A stretch of 64,000 bases of DNA from CAVZTX01 sp963778375. Its GTDB lineage: Bacteria > Chloroflexota > Ktedonobacteria > Ktedonobacterales > Ktedonobacteraceae. Below the pieces are notes generated by a model. It searched no databases and was not told the DNA's origin. It saw nothing but the letters and a program-made list of their open reading frames with translations. The stretch's first letter is position 1. Each line of letters opens with the position of its first letter. A program made the translations under genes and the position numbers. Below, one piece after another: positions 42,576 through 53,279 of the stretch. The DNA is taken from contig CAVZTX010000002.1 in assembly GCA_963778375.1 (NCBI GenBank), positions 1-64,000 of the forward strand, written 5' to 3'.

Positions 42576-43271
42576 ATGGTACAGCCTGAACAAGCAGTCA
42601 TAGAAATACACTGGTATACAGGGACGCAGCGCATCCCAGTGCAATACAATCCGACCGAGTTCTCACTGGACAGAAGCGTCCAGATGCCGGAGATAAACAT
42701 TCCCGGGCTTGACTCACCGCTACTCCAGTTTGTACGCGGTCAGAACGAGAAAATGACGCTGGACCTGTTCTTCGATACCACAGAAAGCGGCATGGGAGGG
42801 GGAGCGACGAGCGTTACGGCGCTGACGGATACTATCTACCAGTTAACAAAGATCGAGCCTCAGCGTCACGCTCCACCCACCTGCACGTTCTATTGGGGTG
42901 AAAATTTTCCTGGCGATAGTATCTCTAGCACCTACCTGGGAAATCAAACGCGCACCGCTTTCACCTGTATTGTCGAGAGCGTGAAGCAGAAATTCACTCT
43001 GTTCAGCCCAGAAGGCGTTCCCCTGCGCGCTACCTTGACACTATCGTTACGCGAATATAAAACACTCGATCAGCAATTGTTCGAGTTAAATCTGCAATCA
43101 CCCGACCGCACCCAAAACCATATTGTGCAGCGTGGAGACACGCTTTCCAGTATCGCTGGCCAGTATTACCAGCAGCCTGGAGCATGGCGCTCCATCGCTG
43201 ATACCAATGCCATCGAAGACCCCCGCCGTTTAAGTGTCGGGACGTTTCTTACCATCCCACCCCTTGATTAG
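42576..43271 (+). CDS. LysM-containing tube/baseplate adaptor (gp53/PVC7 type)
   Basis: 231 aa. The N-terminal domain (RIPVQYNPTEFSLDRSVQMPEINIPGLDSPLLQFVRGQNEKMTLDLFFDTTE) is the phage/eCIS adaptor fold. The C-terminus is one LysM repeat (NHIVQRGDTLSSIAGQYYQQPGAWRSIADTNAIEDPRRLSVGTFLTIP). In these machines it joins the tube to the spike hub; the LysM acts structurally rather than on cell wall. Intact. Confidence 0.92.
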   Translation: MVQPEQAVIEIHWYTGTQRIPVQYNPTEFSLDRSVQMPEINIPGLDSPLLQFVRGQNEKMTLDLFFDTTESGMGGGATSVTALTDTIYQLTKIEPQRHAPPTCTFYWGENFPGDSISSTYLGNQTRTAFTCIVESVKQKFTLFSPEGVPLRATLTLSLREYKTLDQQLFELNLQSPDRTQNHIVQRGDTLSSIAGQYYQQPGAWRSIADTNAIEDPRRLSVGTFLTIPPLD

Positions 43272-43282
43272 GAGTAGTTGAG

Positions 43283-44475
43283 ATGAATGTTGTGAAGCTT
43301 AAAGACAATCCATTTTGCAGGAAGGTTTCTATGTTCCTCGCTTCGAGGTACGTATCGAAGGGGTGGGATTGCCACGAGATGTGCTGCGCGATGTCATCCA
43401 GATTACCTACAGGGACAACGTCAAAGAAATCGATAGCGTCGAACTCGTCGTCAACAATTGGGATGCCTCCACCCAGGATTTCAAATACGTCGGGTCCGAA
43501 ACAACCGACACGTTGAAAAGAAATCCGCTCTACACCCTCTTTGAGCCCTGCAATAAAGATGTGCAGATATCGATGGGCTACAGCAGTAATCTGACAGTCA
43601 TGCTCACCGGCACCTTCACCACTATGGAGCCAAAATTTCCCAGCAGTGGCCAGCCCACGCTTACGGTACGAGCGCTTGATGTACTCCACAAGCTGCGTCG
43701 AAAACCATATACCTCCACCTGGAAAAATATGCGCGACAGCGACATTGTCAAAAAAATCGATAATTTGAGGGACTCGGCCACAGGTACGAAGCGGTTCCCG
43801 CTCCCTCTCGAAATAGATGACAATGCATGGCAGAACGAACCGGTCCTGCCCCTGGTGACGCAAAACAACACGTATGACATAGACTTCCTCATGGCCCGGG
43901 CCATGGAGCGCGGATACGTCGTCATTATTCGGGAAGCCGACAAGACGAAAAAGCTGCCGCGCCGTCTCTACTTTGGCCCTTCTGAAGGTCGTGTCTCAGG
44001 GGTGCGCAACGTCACCTTCGAGCTCGAGCGCGGCAAATCCCTCATTGAATTTACGCCAACGCTCACTACTGCCACACAAGCAAAATCGGTCACAGTCAGT
44101 GGCTGGGACCGCAGGAAGAAAAAGGCCATTACCGGCAAGGCGACGCTCCAACAGGATATCAAACTGAACAGCGATCTCAAAGACCTGTTTGATAGATGCG
44201 ATCCGCGCGACGAAGTTGTGGTAGAAGTGCCTGTTTTCACACAAAAAGAGGCGCAGGCCCTGGCAAAGTCGATGCTAGAAGACCGCTTCAAAGAAGCCGT
44301 TAAGGCCAGCGGCACCACAATAGGACTGCCAGATCTGCGTGCAGGCCAGTGGGTAATGGTTCGCGGCATCGGGTCGCGTCTGAGCGGCAGGTACTTCGTT
44401 ACCGATACAACGCATACTATCAGTGATAGCGGTTATATGACACGCTTCAATGGCCAACGCCAGAATGAAGGATGA
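43283..44475 (+). pseudogene. Baseplate hub protein (gpD/VgrG N-terminal like), frameshift near start
   Basis: ATG 43283 gives MNVVKLKDNPF, then a shift near 43315 leads into the long frame FYVPRFEVRIEGVGLPRDVLRDVIQITYRDNVKEIDSVELVVNNWDAS...KRNPLYTLFEPCNKDVQISMGYSSNLTVMLTGTFTTMEPKFPSSGQPTLTVRALD. It ends GQWVMVRGIGSRLSGRYFVTDTTHTISDSGYMTRFNGQRQ. This is a phage late-control gene D-like hub (PVC8 N-terminal half). If translation began at a codon within the long frame the protein would lack only about 12 residues, so the lesion may be mild. Confidence 0.88.
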
Positions 44476-44560
44476 GAGCTCGGCACCAATCCACACCACC
44501 AACGACGCTGCGCGTCTACTGCTCACAGTCAGGTGGTGTGCAAGGAGAAGGAGATAAAAC

Positions 44561-45066
44561 ATGAGGCAACATATCGGTGTAGCTTTAGGCATTGTGACAA
44601 GTCTGGAAGATCCACAAGGGGAAGGACGCATCAAGGTAAAATTTACCTCGTTCCTGGATGGGGGTCCCGAGAGCCCTTGGCAGCCATCGCTGCGCCGATG
44701 GCTGGGGGCAGTCGCGGCGTGTTCTTCATGCCTGTAGAAGGCGACGAGGTGCTGGTTGCCTTCGATCGGGGCCACTTCGATCATCCCTACGTGATCGGCT
44801 TTCTCTGGAATGGCGTGGACAAACCACCGGTCAACGATCCAAATTTGCGCCTGATTCGCTCCGTCAACGGCCACGAGATCGCCATCTACGATCCATCGAT
44901 CAGCCAGGGCGATAAGGGCTACATTCGCTTACAGGACGCGCATGGCAATATCGTCGAACTGTCGAATGCACAGATTACTATTAAGAGCGTGGGGCAGATT
45001 ACAATTGAGGCTCCCAAGGTTGTTATTAACGGGCGACCAGTCGCACCACAAAATAGACCTATTTAA
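44561..45066 (+). pseudogene. Spike protein (gpV/phage_base_V type), frameshifted
   Basis: ATG 44561 after AAGGAG: MRQHIGVALGIVTSLEDPQGEGRIKVKFTSFLD. The frame breaks near 44680 and continues in another as IAAPMAGGSRGVFFMPVEGDEVLVAFDRGHFDHPYVIGFLWNGVDKPP, then the OB-fold and beta-helix end KGYIRLQDAHGNIVELSNAQITIKSVGQITIEAPKVVINGRPV. This is the central spike. No PAAR tip gene is evident next to it. Confidence 0.88.
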
Positions 45067-45079
45067 TAGAGGCGTAATT

Positions 45080-45169
45080 ATGCAAATTGCAGAATTCATC
45101 CGTGAATCGTTGGCCCCACGGGTGGCCGATAAATCGGGCCCTACGGTCCAGTTAGGAGCATTGCGATGA
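45080..45169 (+). CDS. 29-codon ORF between spike and unknown protein
   Basis: ATG 45080: MQIAEFIRESLAPRVADKSGPTVQLGALR, ending in the ATGA overlap with the next gene. GAGG upstream could serve as ribosome site. It may be a genuine micro-protein, a coupling peptide, or the stub of a lost gene (for example a tip protein); nothing decides. Confidence 0.35.
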   Translation: MQIAEFIRESLAPRVADKSGPTVQLGALR

Positions 45170-45888
45170 GTACGACTGATAGCGTTATCCCTTGCATACC
45201 TTTACCGAATGTGCCGCAACAGTTAAGCGTGAAGTTTCCCTTTGGAGAACTCAAGGGCTTTCATGACTTCTCGCAGGGCATTCCGAGTGACTGCACGGTG
45301 ACCTTCAACCTGCTTCTACAACTTCCGCCGCTGCTAGCCAGCCTGACTTGCCCGCTCAGAGTATTGAATGTCATCGCAAAGCTAAAGGACCTCGCCGCTG
45401 CTAAAACCCCTCCAGACATTATTTCAGCATTGCCTGCTCTAGCTAAAGCCATAGACGAGATGGCTGATTGCTTACCACCAAAGCTTTTCCTGGAGTTCCC
45501 CTGCGCCATTCGAGATATACTGCTGCTGATCCTGAGCTTTCTGAAATGTCTGCTCGACGAAATGAAAAGCATCCTGGATTTACGCATAAACATTAGCATC
45601 AGCATGGCCAGCGCGCAAGGGAATCCGACATTGCTTGCCGTTCTCGCCTGTGCAGAAGATGATGCCAAAAAATCTATGGCTCATCTGGGCGCTGCCACCG
45701 AACCGCTGCAGCCTCTGCTGGAATTGGTTGGGGAGATAGCGAGTATAGCGAATCTGCCGTTGAAGTTGCCACCGCTCTCGGGGAGTATTTCTTTAGGCGA
45801 CGATTTGAAAAGCCTGCAGGACACGATCAACAATTTGGATTCGATTGTCGCTCAGCTCAAACAGGTTGTTGAAGCTATTCCTTGCTAA
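45166..45888 (+). CDS. Unknown helical eCIS protein, 240 aa
   Basis: Start: STTDSVIPCIPLPNVPQQLSVKFPFGELKGFHDFSQGIPSDCTVTFNLLLQLPPLL. The body is hydrophobic-rich helices with many Leu/Cys (LFLEFPCAIRDILLLILSFLKCLLDEMKSIL), ending with a helix LQDTINNLDSIVAQLKQVVEAI. I do not recognise the family. It is intact, coupled to the ORF upstream, and placed where spike-tip and baseplate genes lie. It may fill the tube or bind the hub; the long helices leave a tape-measure-like or chaperone role open. Confidence 0.65.
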   Translation: MSTTDSVIPCIPLPNVPQQLSVKFPFGELKGFHDFSQGIPSDCTVTFNLLLQLPPLLASLTCPLRVLNVIAKLKDLAAAKTPPDIISALPALAKAIDEMADCLPPKLFLEFPCAIRDILLLILSFLKCLLDEMKSILDLRINISISMASAQGNPTLLAVLACAEDDAKKSMAHLGAATEPLQPLLELVGEIASIANLPLKLPPLSGSISLGDDLKSLQDTINNLDSIVAQLKQVVEAIPC

Positions 45889-45918
45889 ACAACTCTACGC
45901 AGTGAGATAGGAGTGGTT

Positions 45919-46323
45919 ATGCCAACAAATACACGCGATTTTCTGGGCGTAGGCTGGAAATTTCCCTTGCAGGTGACTGCGAATGGGAAGATTGCGCAGG
46001 CCAGATATGAACAACGGGTCGAGGAAGCTATCTACCTGATCCTGAGCACAGCAAAGGGCGAGCGCGTGATGCTTTCCGATTTTCGGGCCGGCATCCATGA
46101 ACTGGTGTTTGCCCCCAACAACACGGTGACGCGCAGCGTGGTGGTGCAAAACGTGCGCCAGGCGCTGGTCAAGTACGAGGCACGCATCGATGTGCTGGAC
46201 ATCGATGCAGAGAGTGCGCCGGAGCAGCCTAACTTGCTGCTGATTCGAGTGAACTATCGCATTCGTGCGAACAATGCATTAGGGAATGTCGTGTACCCAT
46301 TTTACATCAATGAAGGCAGTTAG
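45919..46323 (+). CDS. Baseplate wedge protein gp25/gpW (PVC9 type)
   Basis: 134 aa from ATG 45919 (ATAGGAG upstream). DFLGVGWKFPLQVTANGKIAQARYEQRVEEAIYLILSTAKGERVMLSDFRAGIHELVFAPNN contains the conserved GP25 core with the ERVM..FG-type motif. It starts sheath assembly on the baseplate. Intact. Confidence 0.95.
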   Translation: MPTNTRDFLGVGWKFPLQVTANGKIAQARYEQRVEEAIYLILSTAKGERVMLSDFRAGIHELVFAPNNTVTRSVVVQNVRQALVKYEARIDVLDIDAESAPEQPNLLLIRVNYRIRANNALGNVVYPFYINEGS

Positions 46324-46337
46324 CCAGGGAGTAGATC

Positions 46338-48308
46338 ATGCCGCTCGCAGACTTTCTTCCTGTAATAGATGATCGCCGCTTCGACGATATTATGGCGGAA
46401 ATACGCACGCGCATCGCCCGCTATACACCAGAATGGGCGCCGGTCTGGACTGATCTTAACGATAGCGATCCCGGCATTACCATGGTGCAATTGTTCGCGT
46501 GGCTCTCAGATATGCTGCTCTACCGCATGGGCAATGTACCGCTGCTGAACTACCTCAAGTTCTTGCAGTTATTGGGGATTGAGCTCAATCCGGCTGAACC
46601 GGCGCAGGCCGAGATCACATTTCCAGTCGTAGGCGGCTTTACCGACCCTTATGTAATCATTCCCTCGCGCACCCAGGTAGCGGCAACCTCTACCGACGGC
46701 TCCCCGCCGCTGATCTTTGAAACTGAACGCACGCTGTTCGCCCTGGCACCAGCCTTAAAGAGCCTTCAAGCCTTTGATGGCTTTGAGTACACGGATATCC
46801 ATGCCGACAACGATGACCCCGGTCAGGGCTTTGCACCCTTTGGACCGCAAGCGGCAACGGGAAGCGCTTTCTTACTTGGCTTCGACTTCGCTGGCCCTTT
46901 TCCCGCCCAGGTCGAACTGAATCTCTCGGTCTGGGTCTTCGCGCAAAACAACCGCCCTGCTCCCTACAGTTGCGACCTATCACAAACACAATCGTATCCT
47001 TCGGCACAGGTTAGCTGGCAGTACTGGAATGGCAGCTCCTGGCAAGCACTGAATTTGCTCAAAGACAAGACGCTGGCTTTCACACAAACGGGGCATATTT
47101 TGCTCAAAACGCCTGCTAAGGGGTTGATAAACCAGGATGTTATTGGCGTTGAGACCCAGCCGCGCTACTGGATTCGCGCTTTCCTTTCGACGGGCTCTAT
47201 AGAATCCACCGCAATTATTCGCTATCAGGACGAACACGACGACGGCAACACAGGCCGAGACGGTGCGCAATGAGGTACTTGGCGGCAGCAGTGGTTTACC
47301 TAACCAGGTCTTCCAACTTGCCAATACTCCTGATTACAAGATTCTTTAATCCTCCAGGTAGACCAGGGAGATAGTAACGGCTTTCAGACGTGGACTCGCG
47401 TCGACGACTTCTTTGGCTCTTCCTCAACAGATCAATGCTATGTCCTTGACCGCACCAATGGGGAGATACGTTTTGGTGATGGTATTTCAGGCGCGATACC
47501 CGTTGCCAACAACAACAACCCGGACGGCAACGTCCTTGCCTTGGAGTATCGCTTTGGCGGCGGCAGCGTCGGCAATGTCGTAGCCGGTCGCTTGCAGACG
47601 CTGATCACCTCTATTGTGGGGATCGATGAGAGCGGCGTGACGAACCTGCAAGAGGCCTATGGTGGACGTGATGCAGAGATGTTGCAAGATGCCGAGGAAC
47701 AGGCTCGCCAGTCGCTCAAAAATAAATGCCGCGCCGTCACGGACGAGATTTCGAGTCTTTGGCGAAGGAGGCGGCCAATATTGTCCGCGCGAAGGCGCTT
47801 CCACTGTATCATCCCGATTTTCCAGGAGTACAGGTTCCAGGGGTTGTCACAGTTGTGGTGGTGCCAGATAGTGTCGATCCTGCCCCCATGCCCAGCGATG
47901 GCACACTGCGTAGCGTGTGCGCCTACCTGAGCGTGCGCCGCCTCCTGACAACCGAGGTATATGTCATCGCACCGACCTACCAGCAGGTGCAGATCAACGC
48001 TGAAATCGTTGCCCAGGATACTGCCGATATCGCAGAGGTCAACGATAGCATCCAGACAGCATTGCTCAGCTATCAACCCGCTACATGGTGGAGAGGACCA
48101 GAGCGGCTGGCCTTTCGGTGGAACGATTTATTATTCACGTGTGTACCAACAGGTGTTTTCGGTTCCCGGCGTTGATAGCATCACTCAGCTCACGATTGTC
48201 ATTGATGGCCAGGAGGCACCGGCATGTACGAACGTCAGTCTGCCTGCGAACGTTTTGCTCTACTCAATAGAGCACACTATACAGGTGAATTATGCCTTTA
48301 ATGAGTGA
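46338..48308 (+). pseudogene. Baseplate protein J (PVC11 type), about four frameshifts
   Basis: ATG 46338: DRRFDDIMAEIRTRIARYTPEWAPVWTDLNDSDPGITMVQLFAWLSDMLLYRMGNVP is the start typical of eCIS gpJ. The frame breaks near 47245, 47345, 47735 and 48100. The pieces read VLDRTNGEIRFGDGISGAIPVANNN and EYRFGGGSVGNVVAGRLQTLITSI, then AKEAANIVRAKALPLYHPDFPGVQVPGVVTVVVVPD. PTYQQVQINAEIVAQD and YQQVFSVPGVDSITQLTIVIDG complete it. Joined it is about 655 aa and otherwise complete. Confidence 0.9.
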
Positions 48309-48312
48309 ATAG

Positions 48313-50519
48313 ATGATGGCTATGCAAAATGTACTTCCAGCAATACCGCTGCCGCCAGATGATCCGATGTCATGGCTGCTCAATGCCCGGACGGGCTGGC
48401 ACTACGCTACACTGACCAGATGAGGTTAAACTCGTTGATGGGCAGCTTGCGCTCAAACCGGTGCCGGGCACCGGGCGCTCACTGACAGAAGCCAGCGGGA
48501 GCTTCGGCGATCTGGTTGTGCCGGCCAACGTGGCGGCTGGTCCACGTGATACCGTCTATTTGCTCGATAGGAATACGCTGACGCTCAAACGCTTTGACCC
48601 TTGCACCTGCCAGTTTGTTTCAGTGCCTTGCTTCGGTGGCAGGGGTTCTGGCAGGAGACAGCTAGCGATCCTCACGGTATTGGCATTCGCAAAGGCGATC
48701 TCTTCGTTTGTGATACCGCCAACCACCGCCTCAGTGTCTTTGCCTTGCAGGGTTTTATCTGGCGGGCTGCCTGGAGGCCACCCACCTCGGCAAGTTTGAC
48801 CAATGCCTGGGAGCCATACGCAGTTGCTTTTAATAGCGTGGGACGAGTTTTCGTCAGCGACGGCGCGAATGGCTGTATTCATCGTTTCAGTCCATCCGGG
48901 CGCTGGGAGACCTGTCTTTCTGGCTTCGGCGAGGTAACATTTCTTGCTATCGACTGCGCGGATCGCCTCTACGTGGTGACGGAAGGTGTAGAAGACAGTG
49001 TGCAGGTTGTTGATGCTGACGGGCAGTTCCTGGAGACGGCTTTACGAGTGGAGGCACTCGCATCTCGCTTCCCACGTCTTCCTTTCTCGGTTGATGCCCA
49101 GGGAAACCTGTTCCTGGGAGGTCTGTGTGCCAGTCCGCCTCCTTCACCATCGATGCAAAACGGTAAAGTACAACAACTACAGGGCGTGTTTGATCTGTCC
49201 GGAATCCCGTCACAAAGGTCGGGAATGCGGGCGTTGTCCAATATCAGAAACAGGGAAGTTACATCAGCGAGGGGCTGGATAGCAAGCTCTATAAGTGCCA
49301 GTGGCACCGCGTCATTCTACGTACACAGATACCTCGGGGTACGCGCATTACCGTATCAACGTACACTGCCGAGGTGCTTCAACCGGCGGATTTCATCGCG
49401 ACCTTACCTGAGGACGTATGGGAAACAAAACAGGTCGTTCTTGACGGTGGCGACTGGGATTGCCTTGTGCGCAATGGAGGCGGGCGCTATCTCTGGCTGC
49501 GACTACAATTGCGCAGCAATGGGCCAGCGACGCCAACGATAGAGCGTGTACAACTCGAATTTCCGCGTATCAGCCTGCTGCGCTTTCTACCGCCTGTCTT
49601 TGCCGAGGACCCCGGTGGCTCGCAATTGACGGACCGCTTCCTCAGCATTTTTGATACGACGCTGCGCAGCATTGAGAGAGAACTTGATTATCTGGCCCGG
49701 TACTTCGATCCACTCTCGGCACCAGCCGACGCGAAGGCCGGGAGAGACTTCCTCACCTGGTTAGCGTCATGGATCGGGGTCAGCTTTGATCGACAATGGC
49801 CGGTAGAGAAGCGCCGCCAGTTTCTCAAAAGAGCCGCTCGCCTTTATCACATTCGGGGCACGCGCGAAGGATTGCATCGTCAGCTGCTCTTCTACCTGGG
49901 TATGGAACCCAAAACCATTTGTTGTGCTGACGATCAGCCAAAAACAAGCTGCCAACCTGCGCCGCCTACCTGTGAGCCGGTGCAGCCACTCCCTTGTGCC
50001 TGGCAGCCACCGCCTTTGATCCTGGAACATTATCAACTACGCCGCTGGCTTTTTGTCGGCAGCGGTCGCCTGGGCGATCAGGCAGTGCTCTGGGGCAAGC
50101 GCATCATCAACCGCAGTCAGTTAAACGCAAATGCACAGGTATCGCAATCACAACTAATCACAAGGCAGGACCCCTACCGGGATCCCTTCTACGTGTATGC
50201 ACACAAGTTCTCGGTCTTCGTTCCTGCATCCTACGGACGTTCAGACAAGCAGAAAAAAGCACTGGAAAATCTGATCAATGACGCAAAGCCTGCCCATACG
50301 CAGGTGCAGATAGAGTATGTCGAACCGCGTTTTCGTATTGGTTTCCAATCTATGATCGGTCTGGACACCGTCATCGGGCGCTATCCAGAGGGGATCACGT
50401 TGGATACAACACCGCTCGGCCAGGCATCGATTTTAAGCGAGCCACCTGATAAACAAGGCAAACCGACTATGCGCATTGGCCAGCGGTCACGCATAGGCGG
50501 CAGCACAAGATTAGACTAG
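48313..50519 (+). pseudogene. NHL-propeller / gpI-type baseplate protein, about three frameshifts
   Basis: ATG 48313 (MMAMQNVLPAIPLPPDDPMSWLLNARTGW). Breaks lie near 48420, 48650 and 49200. The N-terminal half is NHL-like: DTVYLLDRNTLTLKRFDPCTCQF, IGIRKGDLFVCDTANHRLSVFAL, AVAFNSVGRVFVSDGANGCIHRF, LAIDCADRLYVVTEG. The C-terminal half is in one frame and is a phage tail TIGR02242/gpI domain: LLRFLPPVFAEDPGGSQLTDRFLSIFDTTLRSIERELDYLARYFDPL...FLTWLASWIGVSFDRQWPVEKRRQFLKRAARLYHIRGTREGLHRQLLFYLG. It forms the outer wedge and would present fibres. Confidence 0.88.
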
Positions 50520-50545
50520 CTACAGGTCGAAAAGGAGTAAGCGGA

Positions 50546-53267
50546 ATGGTACAAATGAAAGATACGAGATCCCAGGCCCTCTGCCCGGAGTGCGACATCG
50601 GACCTTTTACACGCAACCACTACTTCACTGGCAAGCTGCTGGTAGAGGCTGATTTTACCGATGAGCAGCATTACTATATGGAGAAGATGCGCCATCACGA
50701 GCAGCGCTTGCATGGCTGGGGCGTCGTCTGTGGGCTGAAAGTCAAGCAGTACGATAATCCCGCGTGCCAGAACCGCTTCGTCTACATTGAGCCTGGCACG
50801 GCCATTGATTGCTGCGGCCATGACATCGTGGTGCGCGAGCAGGTATACTTCGACTTCACGCAAACCGATGCGATAAAGGGCTTGCAAAAGCAGCAGGACA
50901 CCACCAACCCTCACACCTTGCAGATTTGCGTACGCTACAAAGAGTGCCCGACGGAGGAGATCCCCGTCCTCTACGATAACTGCGACTGTGACGACTCACG
51001 GTGCGCGCCCAACCGCATCCTCGAATCCTATGAATTCGATGTGCTGTTGGATCAGCTACAGCCACCGCAAGACGTGAATACGCCCCACTTGCAGTGGGAA
51101 GGAACGGTCTCCGTATCAACGCCTCATGCGCTGCGCGTCGTGCTGGACGAGGCGCATCCCGTCTTCTACATCATGACCGAGACGAAGCTCTACCAGTTGA
51201 GCAGCGATAACCAGACAGTAAGCGCAATTCGCGATCTACCAGCCAACTCTACAGCCCTGGATATGGCGCTCTCTCCTGATGGCAAGCAGCTTTATGTCGC
51301 TGTCGGTACAAATACTAACCCGCGTCAGTTAATCGTGTTAGGCACCGACCCCGCAACATTTTCTTCCGGGAGCCCCATTAACACGACGACGATACCCGGC
51401 AGCAGCGGCACAAGCGATATATTCCTCGCGGTCGCACCTGGACAGGGTAACCACCTGCTAACTCTTGTAAGAGACCCAACTGCAAATCAATTGTTGATCT
51501 GGGAAACGATATTAACACTGCTACTCCCTCTCTTCCCCAATCTGTACCTCTTTCATTAACGAATGTGAGCGGTCTCGCGATAGGTGCAACACACGCCTAC
51601 GTCTGTGATATAAAAAACTCCACCATTCTCATGGTTGATATTACTGCCACACCGCCAACCGTGACTTCTCTACCCGCTCCGCCAAGCCCAGAGGCACCCA
51701 GCAATCTTGCCGTGATCAGTACTACCGGCCACGAATTGCTGGCGGTTATCGATCAGAATAACAACCAATTTTATCTTGTAGACCCTACTGCAAGTTCACC
51801 CCCATCTACCATTGGGCAACCCGTCACGCTCAATTCGACACCTGTTGCGTTAGCTGTATCCCCAGGTGGACACTGGGCATACGTACTGGAGCAGGATAGC
51901 ACGACCGGAGCAAGTTCCGTCCAGTCTATCAACCTGGACAAAGTACAATTGAATCTTACCGTTGTCCCATCGGAACCGGTCAAAGTGGGGAACATCGCTC
52001 AAAACCTCACGCTCTCCGAATCGGGTAAATGCCTCTATATCCCCTACTTTGGAAACCAGAAAGTGACGCCTGACGACGTGGGAACAGTGGCCATCATCGA
52101 TGTCACTGAACAATCCTGTGAAGATTTGCTCTGGCGTTCCCTGGACGGCTGCCCCCATTGCGAAACTCCCAACTGCTTAGTATTGGCAACGATTGAGCAC
52201 TACAAGCTGAGTTACGCTATTGAGGACCAAACCGACCCGCCTGCTGACCCTAAAGTCGATGATGGCACCAGTATCAGCCGCATCAACAATCGTGAAGGGC
52301 GGCGCCTGCTGCCCAGTACACAGGTACTTGCTGAGGCGCTGGAATGTGTGCTGGAAAATGGGACGGGGGGAACTGCTACGCAAGGTCCTCCAGGACCACA
52401 AGGTCCTGCGGGACCACAAGGACAAGGGTCCAAGGCCATCAGGGACTACAAGGGCCGACGGGACCAGGTTTGGAAAATAATCTCACGCACATCACAGCGA
52501 TAAGTTGGAAGCACAACGTTGAAAACAATATACCAATCAATGTTCTTCGGCTTGATAAGTCTACCTGGCCAGGCATTGTAATCGCCTTCAGTGACAATGT
52601 CATTGTGCTGGACCCAACGAGACCAAAATTTCCGCCAATAGATGCCGATCACGTGTTTCAGGTTTTGGCTCGCGAAAAATCACCAAGCCAATTCAACTGC
52701 CTATGCCCCATTATCGGACAGGTCATACCTGTTACGTGTACAGAGTTAAACGGCGTTATTGACATTACCTCTGTAAAAGAGGTAGTGGGACCTAATGCTC
52801 AAGGCATAGCTTTCTTTCCAGGAACTAATCAAGAGCTTGTTGAAGAAAATTTCAAAATATTAAATGAGTTTTGGGTGCGTCTTCACGGTGATTTTGTCTT
52901 GGAAGCGCTGACTACAACAGATGCTCAAGGTCATAACATACACCGGGCTGTCGATGTCGAATTTATACGGGCAACACTCCCTACTGGAAATCGTGTTCCC
53001 AGTATTCTCGGCGGCCCTTTTGGACTACAAGGCGGGCTTTTTGAAAGTTGGTTTTGGATGAGAACACGTCCTGCTAATGCATTCAATCTCAACACAGCCA
53101 CAGCCGATGAGCTCAAGACGCTCCCCGGTATCGGTGATGCACTGGCGGCGCGCATTATCAAGGCGAGAAGCGCGGCACCACTACAAAGCGTCGATGATCT
53201 ACTGAAAATTCAAGGCATCACGAACACCATTCTTGACCCTATTCGTGATCGCATCACTGTCAACTAA
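50546..53267 (+). pseudogene. Fibre-like protein 1: adaptor, beta-propeller, collagen repeat, HhH; two frameshifts
   Basis: Adaptor domain at residues 20-130 (RNHYFTGKLLVEADFTDEQHYYMEKMRHHEQRLHGWGVVCGLKV), shared with the next two genes. Then a propeller (ALDMALSPDGKQLYVAVGT, LAIGATHAYVCDIKNSTILMVD, ALAVSPGGHWAYVLEQD), broken near 51505. A collagen-like run of Gly-X-Y (GPPGPQGPAGPQG..GHQGLQGPTGPG, 52383-52470) is broken near 52425. A beta-rich domain follows. The end is a helix-hairpin-helix of ComEA type (FNLNTATADELKTLPGIGDALAARIIKARSAAPLQSVDDLLKIQGI). Joined length is about 906 aa. It is probably a receptor-binding or baseplate-attached fibre. An HhH, normally a DNA-binding element, is unexpected here. 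Confidence 0.75.
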
Positions 53268-53279
53268 AGGGAGGCACAC

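Noticed and set aside
52383..52470. Short GGACCACAAGG-type repeats as a CRISPR or minisatellite
   Set aside because: They are the codons of a Gly-X-Y collagen stretch; no spacers and no cas genes are present.
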